64,000 nucleotides of DNA from Flavobacterium sp. SLB02 (GCF_009664855.1 NZ_CP045928.1:3451186-3515185), one strand, 5' to 3'; numbered from the stretch's first letter, positions 17,334 to 25,353 are shown. The notes: generated by a model from the letters alone, not told the origin. Translations and numbers: made by a program.

Positions 17334-18077
17334 TTATATCGTTGATGTTCTTCCTCCGTCTAAAACTATATTTTGCCCCGTTATCCAGTTGCTTGCCTCA
17401 GACAATAAAAATACAATAGGATTGGCCACCTGAACCGGATCTCCGTATCCTAACGGGTATTTTTTTTCATCTTGCTGAATCACTTCTAAAGATAAATCTT
17501 CAATCGATTTTGATGTTATTTCGGTTTTAACCATTCCTGGTGAAACACAATTTACACGCGTTTTACTGGCAGCAAATTCAGCAGCCCAGACTTTAGAAAT
17601 GGCAATTAACGCGCCTTTGCTTGCAGCGTAAATCCCGTTTCCTTTCATACCGAACAAACCGGCTATAGAGGAAACCAGCACAATCGAACTTCCTTTATTT
17701 ATTTTTTTCTTTTTAAATATTAAATTAATCAGATAAGCAATCGAATCAAAATTGATGCTTCTCATTTCATTCATCAATTCTTCTGAATAAAATTTTACGG
17801 GCGCCAACGACACTATTCCTGCTGAATGAACAACACCGTCAATATTTTCGATTGAATCAACAATAGTTTTAATATCCTCTATTTTGGATAAATCAGCAGC
17901 TATGAAGCTATTTTCGCTTCCGCATTCTTGGATTAGTTTTTCGAGAAAATCCTGCCGTCTTGCAATGGCAATAAAAGTGCCTCCTTGTCTGGCGATGGCT
18001 AAACAGGTTTCATATCCTATACCTGAAGATGCTCCGGTTACTACTATTTTTTTTCCTGATAAATCAAATGGGCTCAT
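17334..18077 (-). CDS. SDR family oxidoreductase (FabG-like ketoreductase)
   Basis: Classical short-chain dehydrogenase/reductase of 247 residues. The cofactor motif TGASSGIG is at 14-21, and ARR after beta-2 suggests NADPH preference. HSAG (84-87) stands where NNAG is usual. The catalytic Ser137, Tyr150 and Lys154 are present (VSSIAG and YAASK). SPGMVKTEI and the C-terminal GQNIVLDGG are FabG-like. Its start overlaps the Rieske gene stop by 1 nt. Between two KAS III genes and with an ACP in the same operon, the natural role is NADPH reduction of 3-oxoacyl-ACP to 3-hydroxyacyl-ACP. There is no dehydratase or enoyl reductase gene beside it. Confidence 0.88.
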   Translation of the reverse strand: MSPFDLSGKKIVVTGASSGIGYETCLAIARQGGTFIAIARRQDFLEKLIQECGSENSFIAADLSKIEDIKTIVDSIENIDGVVHSAGIVSLAPVKFYSEELMNEMRSINFDSIAYLINLIFKKKKINKGSSIVLVSSIAGLFGMKGNGIYAASKGALIAISKVWAAEFAASKTRVNCVSPGMVKTEITSKSIEDLSLEVIQQDEKKYPLGYGDPVQVANPIVFLLSEASNWITGQNIVLDGGRTSTI

Positions 18078-19165
18078 TATATCTCTTTTAATTCTTTTTT
18101 AGCATTAAAATATTCGTAAAACTTTAGAATTCTAAATTCTTCATCACCAAATATTGGCGAGCTGTCTTTAAAATTCACGAGATTCGTCTGAATATTTTCT
18201 ACTATCTTTTTATCTTCATTTAAAACCAAATCCAAAGATTCGTTGGTACTATTATTAATAAAATCAATAATATTTTGCTCGGATTCGCTTAATTCTTTAT
18301 CAAATTTTGGAGAGAAATAACGCACTCTTAAATTTGTTTTCGAAGGAGATTCCGGCAGCATAAAACCAAAGTAAAAACCTTTACCTTCTACAGAACTTAT
18401 AAAAGCATTGGGATACAAATAAAAATGCAAATACCCTTGTGTTTTAAAAGTTCGGCCTGCCAGTGATTTTTCGATAATTTTATTTTGTTTGGCGCTTTCT
18501 CCTTTAGGAAATTCACACCAACTGTGCGCATTAAAAAAATCAAATTTTTCCGGGGCCATAGAACCAAATCCCATTTTTGCAAATGAGTTTTCGTGTACGG
18601 ATGTACAATGATAACATTCCAGTACATTTTCGACCAGAAGTTTCCAGTTTACTTTATGTTCAATAGTATAATCGATTGTTTTTGATCCAAAGTGTGTGCT
18701 GATTTCTTGTAACGGAACAAATATATTGCCTAGATATTCTTCCAGACTTTTATCAAATTCGTTGTTTAATTTTATAAAAACAAAATCACCACAATAACCC
18801 ACTTCATATTCTTTAAGCCGTAATTCGTTTATATTGTCTTTCTCGAATGAGTTGCGACACATTAAGCCTATAACATTGCCTTTTTTTCCGTACGTCCAGT
18901 TATGATACAAACATGATGAAACCCTGTTTCCATAAGGTTCTTCATGTATTGTATTGAATCTGTGCAAACAAACATTCTGAAAAGACTTTATTGTACCGTT
19001 ATAATTTTGAACAAATATTTTATTGCCAAAATATTCAAACGTTACAAAATCATTATTGTTTACTAGTTCATTTTTATGGGCAACAAGTATCCAGGATTCC
19101 TCCAGAAACAAAGATTTTTCTTTTTGATAAACTGCTTGGTCTATGTAGTTTAAGTTTTTTGTCAT
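18077..19165 (-). CDS. Rieske non-heme iron oxygenase, alpha-subunit type
   Basis: 362 residues. The N-terminal Rieske [2Fe-2S] site is complete, C66-x-H68 (NVCLHRFN) and C85-x2-H88 (SCLYHNW). The catalytic domain has the mononuclear-iron motif VENVLECYHCTSVH, giving His186 and His191 with Glu183 where many family members have Asp. This is the plan of ring-hydroxylating oxygenase alpha subunits and of choline-monooxygenase/GbcA-type enzymes, which need an external reductase; none is encoded nearby. It overlaps the KAS III gene by 4 nt (ATGA). Such an enzyme inside an ACP/KAS/SDR/acyltransferase operon is unusual. I infer hydroxylation or other oxidation of the acyl chain or of the acylated sugar; the substrate is unknown. 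Confidence 0.88.
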   Translation of the reverse strand: MTKNLNYIDQAVYQKEKSLFLEESWILVAHKNELVNNNDFVTFEYFGNKIFVQNYNGTIKSFQNVCLHRFNTIHEEPYGNRVSSCLYHNWTYGKKGNVIGLMCRNSFEKDNINELRLKEYEVGYCGDFVFIKLNNEFDKSLEEYLGNIFVPLQEISTHFGSKTIDYTIEHKVNWKLLVENVLECYHCTSVHENSFAKMGFGSMAPEKFDFFNAHSWCEFPKGESAKQNKIIEKSLAGRTFKTQGYLHFYLYPNAFISSVEGKGFYFGFMLPESPSKTNLRVRYFSPKFDKELSESEQNIIDFINNSTNESLDLVLNEDKKIVENIQTNLVNFKDSSPIFGDEEFRILKFYEYFNAKKELKEI

Positions 19166-20217
19166 ATTTCTATCAAATCTGAAATCATAACATTATCCAG
19201 CCTTATTTTGGCTGTTCCCCAGGATAATCCAACTCCAAAACCGCAAATGATAAGATCTTTGTTGTCATTTGTCAAACTCTCTTTTAACTCAGTTACGATA
19301 GTAAGAGGAATTGTTGTAGAAGAGGTATTTCCAAATCCTTTTAATGAATAAGGAACTTTTTCTACCGGTAATTTTAATTTTTTAACAATCATTTTATTCA
19401 TCATCAGATTCGCCTGATGAAATACAAAATGGTCAATGGCTTCCTTATCGATTTCAAATTTTTCGATAAGTTTATTTACTGTTTTAGGAGCCTGTGAAAT
19501 TCCAAAACCAAAAACATCCATTCCGTCAAGAACCAAATTGCAGGAATTACGACTAATTCCTTCTTCGATATTTACTACTTTAAGGGAATCTTCATTTATT
19601 CTGTTTCTTGATCCTCCATCCGGTATAATAATCGCTTTATAACCGGAACCGTCTGTACCTAAATCAAAAAGCAAATTATCGGCTTTTTCATCAAGCTCGA
19701 ATGCTGTTGCACTACCTCCGTCACCAAAAAGCGGGATTGTACTTTTATCTGACTTAGAAAGTAATTTACTGCTTGTATCTCCAGCCAAAAGCAATCCTTT
19801 TTTGATACCGGTTGCTTTCATCATACTGGCTATTATCGATATTCCGTAAACATAACCGGAGCATCCTAGTGGCACATCAAAAGCAATACAATTTGTAGAC
19901 AAACCTAATCTGTCCTGAAGTATTGAGGCAGAAACAGGTAAAATATAATCGGCAGTTTGCGAAACAAAAACCAAAATTTCTATTTCTTCTTTTTGCCAGT
20001 TTAAGTCTTTGATTAATTTTTCAGCAGCTTCACAACATAAATCCGAAGTACAAATTTCCTTGGTTACTATGCGTCGTTCTTCAACTCCGGTGGCATCAAT
20101 GAATTTTTGAATTTCTTCTTGTGTCAATATATCTAAATCAATGTTGCGTTCCGTATTTTTGGGAACGCAACAAGATATACCTTTTATTGCAATGTTATTT
20201 ACTGAAAAAGTAGCCAT
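19162..20217 (-). CDS. 3-oxoacyl-ACP synthase III family protein (first KAS III of operon)
   Basis: FabH-type condensing enzyme, 351 residues, with an intact triad: C119 in FDVPLGCSGYVYGI, H267 in FVFHQANLMMN, N297 in KGFGNTSSTTIPL. The C terminus contains the usual GFGVGLSWG loop. It follows the acyl carrier protein gene by 4 nt and overlaps the Rieske gene by 4 nt, so it is co-transcribed and coupled. Compared with the second KAS III of the operon it is clearly homologous but well diverged, which argues for different substrates rather than a recent duplication. A role in starting the short acyl chain on the local ACP is the simplest inference. Confidence 0.9.
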   Translation of the reverse strand: MATFSVNNIAIKGISCCVPKNTERNIDLDILTQEEIQKFIDATGVEERRIVTKEICTSDLCCEAAEKLIKDLNWQKEEIEILVFVSQTADYILPVSASILQDRLGLSTNCIAFDVPLGCSGYVYGISIIASMMKATGIKKGLLLAGDTSSKLLSKSDKSTIPLFGDGGSATAFELDEKADNLLFDLGTDGSGYKAIIIPDGGSRNRINEDSLKVVNIEEGISRNSCNLVLDGMDVFGFGISQAPKTVNKLIEKFEIDKEAIDHFVFHQANLMMNKMIVKKLKLPVEKVPYSLKGFGNTSSTTIPLTIVTELKESLTNDNKDLIICGFGVGLSWGTAKIRLDNVMISDLIEI

Positions 20218-20221
20218 TTGA

Positions 20222-20452
20222 TTATGCTTTATTTTTAATTATTTCGAAGATATCATTTAATGAAGTCGAAGATTTAATATCATCTCCCGTTAATTTTACA
20301 GCGTATTCTTCGTCAGCCATAGCAATTAATGACAAGGCTGTTAAGGAATCCCATTCTTCCAAATCTCTAAAAACAGTTTCTTGTTTAATTAATGCCGCAT
20401 CTGTGTCATCTAAAATATCTGCAAAATTTCGCAAAAAAGTGTTGATTTCCAT
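20222..20452 (-). CDS. Acyl carrier protein (dedicated)
   Basis: 76-residue, acidic, helical protein. The phosphopantetheine attachment site is Ser36 in LEEWDSLTALSLI (DSL motif). It is clearly not the standard fatty-acid AcpP, whose site is DSLDTVELVM; it belongs to the specialised ACPs found in secondary-metabolite and glycan-modification clusters. It is the first gene of the operon that continues with KAS III, the Rieske oxygenase, SDR, KAS III and the acyltransferase, which implies that the acyl group is assembled on this carrier. A separate phosphopantetheinyl transferase is not present in the window. Confidence 0.88.
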   Translation of the reverse strand: MEINTFLRNFADILDDTDAALIKQETVFRDLEEWDSLTALSLIAMADEEYAVKLTGDDIKSSTSLNDIFEIIKNKA

Positions 20453-20674
20453 AGTATTCTTAAATTTGTTTTGAGTTTATTATTCTTATTACTTGTATAA
20501 AAAAAGTCTCTTAAATTCTTGTCATTCAAACAACTCAGCTGTTTGTAGTTTTTCTTATATTGTTATAATAATGACTTATGCCAAAAATTCAGGTTTCTTT
20601 TGCTATTTTTACCCCACAAATATAACAATAGTTTACCCTTAAAGATAAATTAAAAACCACTAATCAAAAATTTA
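20453..20674. promoter_or_regulatory. Divergent control region between the acyl operon and the sugar aminotransferase
   Basis: 222 nt without a gene separate the ACP operon (minus strand) and the VioA-type aminotransferase (plus strand). The minus strand has a perfect TAnnTTTG element, TATATTTG (plus positions 20617-20624), but with no TTG at the usual spacing, and it would leave a leader of about 160 nt. No convincing element was found for the plus strand. A shared control region is likely but not proven. Confidence 0.4.
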
Positions 20675-21751
20675 ATGATTCCTGTAACCAAAACTTTTTT
20701 ACCTCCACAAGAAGAATATAACCTTTTTGTAAAACGTGCATGGGATAAAGCTTGGCTTACAAACCGGGGTGAACTGACTATAGAATTAGAAGATAAACTC
20801 AAAAAACATCTTGACGTTTCTAATTTAATCATTACTAATAACGGTACAATACCCATTCAAATTGCATTAAAGTTATTTGGAAAGGGAGGCGAAATAATCA
20901 CAACTCCTTTTTCTTATGTAGCCACTTCTGCAGCAATTGTATGGGAAAACTGTACACCTGTTTTTGTCGACATAAATCCTGATTATTTATCCATCGACGA
21001 AACTAAAATCGAAGCCGCAATTACGCCCAAAACTACAGCAATACTGGCAACACATGTTTTTGGAAACCCGTGTCATGTAATCGAAATTGAGAAAATCGCC
21101 AAAAAACACAATTTAAAGGTCATTTACGATGCTGCTCATTCTTTTGGGGTTAAGTATAATAACCAGTCTGTGTTTAATTTTGGAGATGTAAGCACTTGTA
21201 GTTTTCACGCAACAAAATTATTTCATACAGGAGAAGGTGGCGCAATATTCTGCGATGATAAAGAAACGTTTTATCAGTTGTATTACAGCCATAATTTCGG
21301 ACATGATGGACCTTTAGCATTTCATGGTTTAGGAATAAATGCTAAAATCTCTGAGCTGCAGTCAGCAATGGGCTTAGCGGTATTCCCGTATATGGATCAT
21401 ATTATTGCCGAAAGAAAAAAAGTAGTCAATTTTTACAATGAAAATTTAAATTTTGAGACCGTAAAATCTTTAAAAATAAGAGAAAACACAGAATGGAATT
21501 ACAGTTATTATCCTGTGATTTTTAGTTCAGAAGATGTTTTATTGAAAGTTCAGACTGCGCTGGCAGATGAAAATATAATTCCCCGACGTTATTTCTATCC
21601 GTCTTTAAACACAATAGAATATACAAAAGGAGATACAATGCCTATTTCTGAATCGATCGCATCACGAATTTTATGCCTGCCTTTGTATGTAGGAATCGCT
21701 GCAGCTGATTTAGAAAAAATAGTTCAAATTATAAATAAACAAATCTTATAA
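20675..21751 (+). CDS. DegT/DnrJ/EryC1/StrS sugar aminotransferase (VioA-like)
   Basis: PLP-dependent fold-type I aminotransferase of 358 residues. The Schiff-base lysine is K181 in SFHATKLFHTGEGGA; the PLP-ring Asp is D152 in IYDAAHSFGV; TNNGTIPIQIAL (54-65) forms the phosphate-binding segment. The N-terminal MIPVTKTFLPP and WLTNRGELTIELE are typical of VioA/FdtB-type enzymes that convert dTDP-4-keto-6-deoxyglucose into a dTDP-4-amino-4,6-dideoxy hexose. It is divergent from the ACP/KAS/Rieske/SDR/acyltransferase operon, which supplies the rest of an N-acylated amino-sugar pathway. dTDP-glucose synthase and dehydratase genes are not in this window. The exact sugar (Qui4N or Fuc4N) is inferred only at class level. 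Confidence 0.85.
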   Translation: MIPVTKTFLPPQEEYNLFVKRAWDKAWLTNRGELTIELEDKLKKHLDVSNLIITNNGTIPIQIALKLFGKGGEIITTPFSYVATSAAIVWENCTPVFVDINPDYLSIDETKIEAAITPKTTAILATHVFGNPCHVIEIEKIAKKHNLKVIYDAAHSFGVKYNNQSVFNFGDVSTCSFHATKLFHTGEGGAIFCDDKETFYQLYYSHNFGHDGPLAFHGLGINAKISELQSAMGLAVFPYMDHIIAERKKVVNFYNENLNFETVKSLKIRENTEWNYSYYPVIFSSEDVLLKVQTALADENIIPRRYFYPSLNTIEYTKGDTMPISESIASRILCLPLYVGIAAADLEKIVQIINKQIL

Positions 21752-21788
21752 CAAAGTTGTTTTGTTATCATTAAAAATATTTTAGGTT

Positions 21789-22361
21789 ATGAGTCAGGAT
21801 ATCAACACTGAAGTTCACAATGCTTACGAAGTTATAAAAGAAGGTGGCATTATTCTTTACCCAACCGATACAGTCTGGGGAATTGGCTGCGACGCAACTA
21901 ATCCGGAAGCTGTTGCCAAAATTTACAAATTAAAACAGCGTGCTGAAACCCAAAGCATGATTGTTTTGATGAATGGCGAAAAAATGATGTACAATGTATT
22001 CAAAAACATTCCTGAAGTTGCTTGGCAGATTTGGGATTTATCTGAAAAACCTACTACATTAATTTTAGATGAACCCAGAAATGTAGCCGCAAATATTATT
22101 GCCGCAGATAAATCATTAGGAGTTCGTTTAGTGAAAGAGCCTTTTTGCTTTAAATTATTAGAAAGAATGAAAAAGCCTCTGGTTTCAACTTCGGCAAATA
22201 TTTCAGGACAGCCTACTCCTATCGCATTCAAGGATATTAATCCTGAAATCATCAAAGGAGTAGATTATGTAGTAAAACTAAACCACGATAAACTAGCCGG
22301 AAAACCATCAACAATCATCAAACTAACGAATGATTCGCAGGTGAAAGTTATTCGTAAGTAA
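21789..22361 (+). CDS. L-threonylcarbamoyladenylate synthase (Sua5/YciO/YrdC family)
   Basis: 190-residue enzyme of the first step of tRNA t6A37 synthesis, making threonylcarbamoyl-AMP from threonine, bicarbonate and ATP. Motifs include ILYPTDTVWGIGCDATN, the conserved basic segment KIYKLKQRAETQSM, and KPLVSTSANISGQPTP, which together define the YrdC domain. It lacks the extra C-terminal Sua5 domain, so it is of the short TsaC type. It is downstream of the sugar aminotransferase by 37 nt but is unrelated functionally. Confidence 0.9.
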   Translation: MSQDINTEVHNAYEVIKEGGIILYPTDTVWGIGCDATNPEAVAKIYKLKQRAETQSMIVLMNGEKMMYNVFKNIPEVAWQIWDLSEKPTTLILDEPRNVAANIIAADKSLGVRLVKEPFCFKLLERMKKPLVSTSANISGQPTPIAFKDINPEIIKGVDYVVKLNHDKLAGKPSTIIKLTNDSQVKVIRK

Positions 22362-22369
22362 TTTAGTTT

Positions 22370-22466
22370 TTAGTTTTTTTTGTTTCAGGTTTCAAGTTTC
22401 AGCTTCACAATTGGAATTTAAAACCTTTGTCCCTTTGCCACTCTGAACCTTTGAACCTTTGAACCT
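22370..22466. repeat. Intergenic repeat cluster (GTTTCAGG and CCTTTGAACC types)
   Basis: Between the Sua5 stop and the end of the cysteine desulfurase gene the DNA is a chain of short degenerate units: GTTTCAGGTTTCAAGTTTCA at about 22382-22401, then repeated CCTTTG and GAACCTTT units (22430-22468). A nearly identical 27-nt piece of the second part recurs at 28628-28654. It is non-coding. Confidence 0.6.
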
Positions 22467-23591
22467 CTACAAAGCTTTCAAACTCTCAATCAGCCAATCG
22501 ATATCTTCTTTGGTATTATAATGACTAAATGAAATTCGGAGATTTGGTAATTTTAAATCCGTCTCCGAAAGCATTTCTTTTAAAACGTGTGAAGGTTTTA
22601 TACTTCCGGACTGGCATGCACTTCCTCTTGAAACTGCAATTCCTTTCATATCCAAACTAAACAAAAGCATTGACGTTTTATCTGCAGAAAAAGGCAATAT
22701 GATATTGATAATATTATAAAAGTCATCTCTTTTTCCGTTGATTCTAAAGCCCGGAAAATGAATCTCCAGTTGATCAATCAGGTACATTTTCAACCCGGAT
22801 ATATATATTCTTTCATGCTCTAAATTCTCATACGAAAGTGATAAGGCTTTTGCCATACCCGCAATTTGATGCACGGCTTCTGTTCCTGCGCGAAGACCTT
22901 TTTCTTGTTCTCCGCCAAAAATAAGAGGCTGTAATCCAGAGTTTTTTCGAACAAAAGCAAAACCAATTCCTTTTGGCCCATGAAATTTATGTGCACTTGC
23001 AATAATAAAATCGACTGGCGTTTTTTGTAAATCAATCTGGGTTTTACCAACAGACTGCACAGTATCTGAATGAAATAAAGTATTGTATTGTTTACAGATT
23101 AGCCCAACTCTGTCTAAGTCGAGAATGGTTCCTGTTTCGTTATTTACATGCATTAAACTCACAATAGTCTTTTTATCTTCTGCCAATAAATTAGACAAAT
23201 GAGTAAGATCTATACTTCCGTCAGGGTTTATTTTTACGTAATCAACCTGTAGATTATATTCCGCTTCTAACACTAAAACAGTATGCAAAACGGCATGATG
23301 CTCAATTTTTGCAGTAATGATACGCTCAATTTTAAGATCTTCTACGGCTGAACGAAGAATCCAGTTATCAGCTTCAGTTCCTCCTGAAGTAAAAATAATT
23401 TCTTGTGCAGAACAGTTTAAATGTTTGGCAATACTTTTTCTGGAGAGCTCCAAAATAGTCTTTCCGTTTCTTCCAAAACTATGTATAGAAGATGGATTAC
23501 CAAAATCTTCTGTCATTACTTTAGTCATTTCCTGAATAACTTCAGGACGCATAGCGGTTGTAGAGGCGTTATCGAGGTATACTTTTTTCAT
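22467..23591 (-). CDS. Cysteine desulfurase (NifS/IscS family)
   Basis: PLP enzyme that releases sulfur from cysteine as an enzyme-bound persulfide for Fe-S cluster or tRNA thiolation. From the ATG at 23591 it has 374 residues starting MKKVYLDNASTTAM; an upstream in-frame start at 23636 would add 15 residues lacking similarity. The PLP lysine is K202 (ASAHKFHGPKG), the histidine pair is in AKIEHHAVL, and the persulfide cysteine is C326 (SRGSACQSGS), in a NifS/IscS class I-type loop. A TAACTTTG element (plus 23597-23604) lies only 5 nt upstream of the ATG, so the mRNA may be leaderless. No IscU or SufE gene is adjacent. Confidence 0.9.
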   Translation of the reverse strand: MKKVYLDNASTTAMRPEVIQEMTKVMTEDFGNPSSIHSFGRNGKTILELSRKSIAKHLNCSAQEIIFTSGGTEADNWILRSAVEDLKIERIITAKIEHHAVLHTVLVLEAEYNLQVDYVKINPDGSIDLTHLSNLLAEDKKTIVSLMHVNNETGTILDLDRVGLICKQYNTLFHSDTVQSVGKTQIDLQKTPVDFIIASAHKFHGPKGIGFAFVRKNSGLQPLIFGGEQEKGLRAGTEAVHQIAGMAKALSLSYENLEHERIYISGLKMYLIDQLEIHFPGFRINGKRDDFYNIINIILPFSADKTSMLLFSLDMKGIAVSRGSACQSGSIKPSHVLKEMLSETDLKLPNLRISFSHYNTKEDIDWLIESLKAL

Positions 23592-23652
23592 TACTGCAAA
23601 GTTATGAAATATCAATTGTCTAATCTTAAATATCATTTGCCAAATTTTTCAC

Positions 23653-23660
23653 TATTTTTG
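23653..23660 (+). promoter_or_regulatory. Flavobacterial -7 element of the two-repeat lipoprotein gene
   Basis: TATTTTTG, a perfect TAnnTTTG match, ends 18 nt before the ATG at 23679. Confidence 0.5.
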
Positions 23661-23678
23661 ACGTCAAATAAAATTACG

Positions 23679-24650
23679 ATGAAAAAATATGCAAGCCTTC
23701 TATTGTTCGCCCTACTACTAAACGGTTGCGATGATGGTGATTTAACAGTAGATACTATTGATTTTAGCAACGAGAGTATTAAAGCTCAAACCTGTGATCC
23801 ATTAACTAATAATCTAATATATAAACTTAAAACTCAGGAATCTTTATTACTGCAATTACCTGACAATAAAATTATAAATGATCCGTCTGTTTACTCTTAT
23901 GACATTGATAATAGTTTATATCGTGTGGTATACAGAGCATATGACGGTACTGTTGCCACTGCCAATATATGTGGCACAATACCTCCAAAAACACCTAATA
24001 TTACAGAAGAATGGCTTGGAACAGCCGGAAAAATAGAGATTACTACCACTCAGAATACAGACTTAACCGCAACTGATGGAAGCACCAAAATTATAGGCTA
24101 CAATCATACTATTGTTTTTAGAAACATCACCTTTGCTAAACCTGCCGGAGATCAGATTGAAGCTGAATACGTATTTGGAAATTTCGCAACTTCGTATACT
24201 TCACCAAATACAACTTTTACCAATCCTGTACAGCAATGTACAAATTCTTCAAAACAGGTTTACAATTTCAATGCATCATCTGCATTAACGATTGACAATA
24301 TCGATCCTGCATTGATCGTTAATGAAAAAACTACAACACCAAGAACAGGTCTTATCAATGCTAATGGTACAACAAACAAAGTTTTATTACGTACTTATAT
24401 AAACGGTACGCTAACGCAAGGTTACTTTTGTAACACAACAATACCATCAAGTCCTTCGGTAAGCGAAACATGGATTGCCCAGGATGGGCTTGCTGGAGAA
24501 AGTGGAATTATAGAAGTAACGACAACAAATGTCAATAAAGTTTTCACTCATACTATTGTTCTTAAAAGTGTAATATTACAAAAAGATCACAGTACTTTTA
24601 AGTTGCCTACAAATTATACTTTAGGAAATTTAGAAGTTGTCGTACCATAA
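23679..24650 (+). CDS. Uncharacterised two-repeat lipoprotein
   Basis: 323 residues from the ATG at 23679. A signal peptide with lipobox (LLFALLLNGCDD) predicts a lipoprotein anchored at Cys17 or so. The mature part looks like two homologous halves. The first has QTCDPL, then YRVVYRAYDGTVATANIC, PPKTPNITEEWLGTAGKIEITTT and NHTIVFRNITF; the second has QQCTNS, KVLLRTYINGTLTQGYFC, PSSPSVSETWIAQD, SGIIEVTTTN and THTIVLKSVIL. Each half has one early and one middle Cys, a possible disulfide. I do not recognise a named family. A promoter element precedes it and a long hairpin terminator follows, so it is a single-gene unit. A longer frame from 23421 runs back through the divergent gene and is not credible. 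Confidence 0.75.
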   Translation: MKKYASLLLFALLLNGCDDGDLTVDTIDFSNESIKAQTCDPLTNNLIYKLKTQESLLLQLPDNKIINDPSVYSYDIDNSLYRVVYRAYDGTVATANICGTIPPKTPNITEEWLGTAGKIEITTTQNTDLTATDGSTKIIGYNHTIVFRNITFAKPAGDQIEAEYVFGNFATSYTSPNTTFTNPVQQCTNSSKQVYNFNASSALTIDNIDPALIVNEKTTTPRTGLINANGTTNKVLLRTYINGTLTQGYFCNTTIPSSPSVSETWIAQDGLAGESGIIEVTTTNVNKVFTHTIVLKSVILQKDHSTFKLPTNYTLGNLEVVVP

Positions 24651-24700
24651 ATTTAAACCCTGTTTTAAGCTTTTAAATACACCACTTAATTCCTACAAAA

Positions 24701-24763
24701 AAAACATCCGTTTTTCATTCTAATTTTGTATTGAAATTAGAATGAAAAACGGGTGTTTTTTTA
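24701..24763. terminator. Long hairpin terminator
   Basis: An inverted repeat of about 24 bp (left arm about 24702-24726, right arm about 24734-24757, one G-T pair) ends in a T-run. It follows the two-repeat lipoprotein; the convergent Smr gene ends at 24802. Confidence 0.85.
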
Positions 24764-24801
24764 TGCTCTAAAACGAATAAATTCAAGCGCAAAAAAGCGT
24801 C

Positions 24802-25353
24802 TTATTTATTGTTTTGCCTAAAATAAACTTCAGTAGCACCTAAGCCATATTTTTGATAATTGGCATCCTGAAAATCTATTCCGTCATAACGTCCCAATAA
24901 AAAATCAAGTTCTGCTTTTAGAATTCCTTCGCCAACACCATGAATAAAAACGATTTTAGGAATGCGGTTTCGGATCGCAAATTCAATGTGTCTTTTTGCC
25001 GTTTCTGTCTGCAAAGTCAGAATATCATAATTTGACATTCCGCGTTTATTAGGAACCAGTTTTTCGATATGCAAATCAAATTCCGGTGCTGCGATTTCGC
25101 GTTTATCTTTCTTTTCTTTGACAAAACTCCTTGCTTTTGGCTCTTCTTTCTCTTTTGAAACCGCATCTAAATCAATTCTTTTAATAGAATTCATTAAATT
25201 ACTGGATTCTTGTATTTTAAGCAACTCATTGACAAAAAATGTCATCGTAAATCCGTCCTCAGTTTCGATCAAAACTTCATTGTTTTTTACCGAAATCACT
25301 ATTCCGTTTATGGCTTCATCTAAGACAGAAACCTTATCTCCTTTAGTCAACAT
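24802..25353 (-). CDS. Smr domain protein with N-terminal DUF2027-like region
   Basis: 183 residues. The N-terminal 65 residues (LTKGDKVSVLDEAINGIVISVKN) look like a small beta-barrel similar to the start of DUF2027/MutS2-associated proteins. A charged linker (about 65-90) leads to a C-terminal Smr domain with the DLHIEKL start and the hallmark FIHGVGEGILKAEL loop (HGxGxG). Smr domains are nucleic-acid nicking or RNA-cleaving modules; a stand-alone role in RNA metabolism or ribosome rescue is possible. It overlaps the upstream small membrane-protein gene by 11 nt, so the two are coupled. Confidence 0.85.
   Translation of the reverse strand: MLTKGDKVSVLDEAINGIVISVKNNEVLIETEDGFTMTFFVNELLKIQESSNLMNSIKRIDLDAVSKEKEEPKARSFVKEKKDKREIAAPEFDLHIEKLVPNKRGMSNYDILTLQTETAKRHIEFAIRNRIPKIVFIHGVGEGILKAELDFLLGRYDGIDFQDANYQKYGLGATEVYFRQNNK

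Noticed and set aside
15680..20452. Aryl-polyene, PUFA or full type II fatty-acid cluster
   Set aside because: No KAS II/chain-length factor, dehydratase (FabZ), enoyl reductase, thioesterase or AMP ligase is present; the genes fit only a short hydroxyacyl product.
23421..23678. N-terminal extension of the two-repeat lipoprotein
   Set aside because: It is antisense to the cysteine desulfurase; the lipoprotein signal peptide starts at 23679 with a promoter element just upstream.
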